A DNA stretch of 53,019 nucleotides, taken from contig CANJII010000025.1 in the NCBI GenBank assembly GCA_947474435.1, forward strand, positions 1 through 53,019. The letters are read 5' to 3'. Each line of letters starts with the position of its first letter. Position 1 is the stretch's first letter. Shown here piece by piece: positions 51,784-53,019 of this stretch. The translations under genes and the position numbers were made by a program. Origin of the DNA: Chitinophagaceae bacterium (GTDB lineage Bacteria > Bacteroidota > Bacteroidia > Chitinophagales > UBA10324). The notes below the pieces were generated by a model. It had not been told where the DNA came from, did not search any database, and saw nothing but the letters and a program-made list of their open reading frames with translations.

Positions 51784-52761
51784 ATGAAACAGGATTTAAG
51801 CAACGAAGTACTACTAAGGGAGAACAAGGACCGATTTGTTTTACTGCCTATTAAGTATAACGATATGTGGCAGATGTATAAGAAACACGAAGCAAGTTTC
51901 TGGACTGCTGAAGAAATTGATTTGTCGTCTGACACTAAGGATTGGGACTCGCTCAATAAAAATGAAAAACATTTCATTTCGCATGTGCTTGCGTTTTTCG
52001 CAGCGAGCGATGGAATCGTGAATGAAAATCTCGCGACCAATTTCATGAACGAAGTTCAGATTCCGGAAGCAAGATGTTTTTATGGTTTCCAGATTATGAT
52101 GGAAAACATTCACTCCGAAACTTATGCATTACTGATTGATACTTATATAAAGAATGCAGAAGAAAAAGACAGACTGCTTCATGCAATTGAAACAGTTGAT
52201 TGCGTAAAGAAAAAAGCAGAGTGGGCTTTACGCTGGATTACCGGCGGTTCGTTCACTGAAAGATTAGTTGCATTCGCAGCGGTGGAAGGAATATTCTTCA
52301 GTGGAAGTTTCTGTTCAATCTATTGGTTGAAAAAACGCGGACTGATGCCCGGTTTAAGTTTCAGCAACGAATTAATCAGTCGCGACGAAGGATTGCATTG
52401 TGAGTTTGCGTGCTTATTATATAAGCACATTGAAAATAAATTGCCGAAGGAAGCAGTGTATGAAATCATCAGCGATGCAGTGAAGATTGAAAAGGAATTT
52501 ATTACTGACGCGTTACCTGTCAGCTTGATTGGAATGAATGCGAAGTTGATGGCACAATACATTGAATATGTTGCTGACCATTGGCTGCATCAACTTGGTT
52601 ATCCGAAATTGTACAATGCAGTTAATCCTTTCGACTTCATGGAATTAATTTCATTACAGGGAAAAACAAATTTCTTCGAGAAGCGTGTAGGCGATTATCA
52701 AAAGAGTGGCGTGATGAGCAAGAAGGAAGAAAATGTTTTCACAACAGAAGCAGATTTTTAA
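51784..52761 (+). CDS. nrdB: Ribonucleoside-diphosphate reductase small (beta) subunit
   Basis: A 325-aa class I R2 protein that holds the diiron-tyrosyl radical used to make deoxyribonucleotides. Motifs in order: [38 protein letters not shown] (first acidic ligand region), [39 protein letters not shown] (Glu, His, then the radical-Tyr position) and [15 protein letters not shown] (Glu-His ligands). The ATG at 51784 is chosen because the conserved region begins there; an ATG at 51694 would add 30 residues unlike the family. nrdA follows on the same strand. Confidence 0.95.
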   Translation: MKQDLSNEVLLRENKDRFVLLPIKYNDMWQMYKKHEASFWTAEEIDLSSDTKDWDSLNKNEKHFISHVLAFFAASDGIVNENLATNFMNEVQIPEARCFYGFQIMMENIHSETYALLIDTYIKNAEEKDRLLHAIETVDCVKKKAEWALRWITGGSFTERLVAFAAVEGIFFSGSFCSIYWLKKRGLMPGLSFSNELISRDEGLHCEFACLLYKHIENKLPKEAVYEIISDAVKIEKEFITDALPVSLIGMNAKLMAQYIEYVADHWLHQLGYPKLYNAVNPFDFMELISLQGKTNFFEKRVGDYQKSGVMSKKEENVFTTEADF

Positions 52762-52871
52762 ATACCAGTAATTCAGTAGGCAGTTTACAGTATGCAGTTT
52801 TGTTGCTACTAATAAACTAATAAACGAATCAACTTTATAAATAACCTCTCCCAAAACACCACCCCAATCTT

Positions 52872-53019
52872 ATGTATGTAATTAAAAGAGACGGAAAACA
52901 AGAACAGGTAAAGTTCGACAAAATCACAGCGCGCATTGACAAGCTTTGCTATGGTCTTGACACAAAACATGTGGAGCCGATTGAAGTGGCGAAGAAAGTC
53001 ATCAACGGAATTTACGATG
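52872..53019 (+). CDS. nrdA: Ribonucleoside-diphosphate reductase large (alpha) subunit, 5' end
   Basis: The first 49 codons ([20 protein letters not shown] ... VKVINGIYD-like end: [10 protein letters not shown]) form the start of the ATP-cone domain that senses dATP and ATP. The gene continues beyond the window. It begins 110 bases after nrdB, its partner subunit. Confidence 0.92.
   Translation, partial: MYVIKRDGKQEQVKFDKITARIDKLCYGLDTKHVEPIEVAKKVINGIYD

Overview
The window comes from an AT-rich genome of the phylum Bacteroidota. The evidence is a gliding-motility gene (gldC), two proteins with type IX secretion (T9SS) C-terminal sorting tails, a RemB/Wzi-like outer-membrane protein, an 'IPExxxVDY' family gene, a DUF3098 gene beside ftsX, and promoters of the TTTG / TAnnTTTG type. 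The genus cannot be read from the sequence; a Chitinophagales/Sphingobacteriales/Saprospirales-like lineage is plausible.

Layout. 0-5.7 kb: 3' end of an enoyl-CoA hydratase gene, tandem hairpins/terminator, fumC, a frameshifted T9SS-sorted beta-propeller (SBBP-repeat) gene and an APC amino-acid permease. 5.8-24.2 kb: a surface-polysaccharide locus with two initiating sugar-phosphate transferases, glycosyltransferases, two tandem Wzx-type flippases, a Wzy-type polymerase, an O-antigen-ligase-like protein, an asparagine synthase-like amidotransferase, a Gfo/Idh/MocA dehydrogenase, a DegT aminotransferase and a WbpM/PglF-type 4,6-dehydratase. Together they would build, flip, polymerise and attach an amino-sugar-containing repeat unit. 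24.2-41.3 kb: mostly housekeeping genes (murQ, S41 protease, der-era, initiator tRNA, ftsX, leuS, purM, rnc-fabF-acpP), followed at 41.4-42.0 kb by the IPExxxVDY gene and a pterin dehydratase. 42.0-46.0 kb: a mosaic island of repeats. 46.0-53 kb: a MepA-like peptidase, a UvrD/PcrA helicase, a glycosyltransferase, gldC and nrdB-nrdA (nrdA runs off the end).

Three places stand out. First, in 42.07-45.43 kb five copies of a detached T9SS sorting-domain coding fragment, all on the minus strand and none with a start codon, alternate with two toxin-antitoxin pairs and an acetyltransferase/small-ORF pair. Other repeat modules recur in the same area, including a 202-bp block duplicated with about 97% identity. 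Second, leuS carries three separate GC-rich palindromic elements inside its coding sequence, all in frame. Third, the initiator tRNA and its upstream region are duplicated; the upstream copy is broken in the middle of the tRNA and is followed at once by a GIY-YIG nuclease gene whose frame stays open back into the tRNA remnant.

The polysaccharide genes run almost entirely on the plus strand with short gaps or overlaps and are probably one long transcript, with the ligase-like gene inverted near its end. acpP-fabF-rnc, der-era, ftsX-DUF3098 and nrdB-nrdA are conventional co-directional groups. Database, alignment and RNA-folding checks could not be run; family assignments rest on motifs read by eye.
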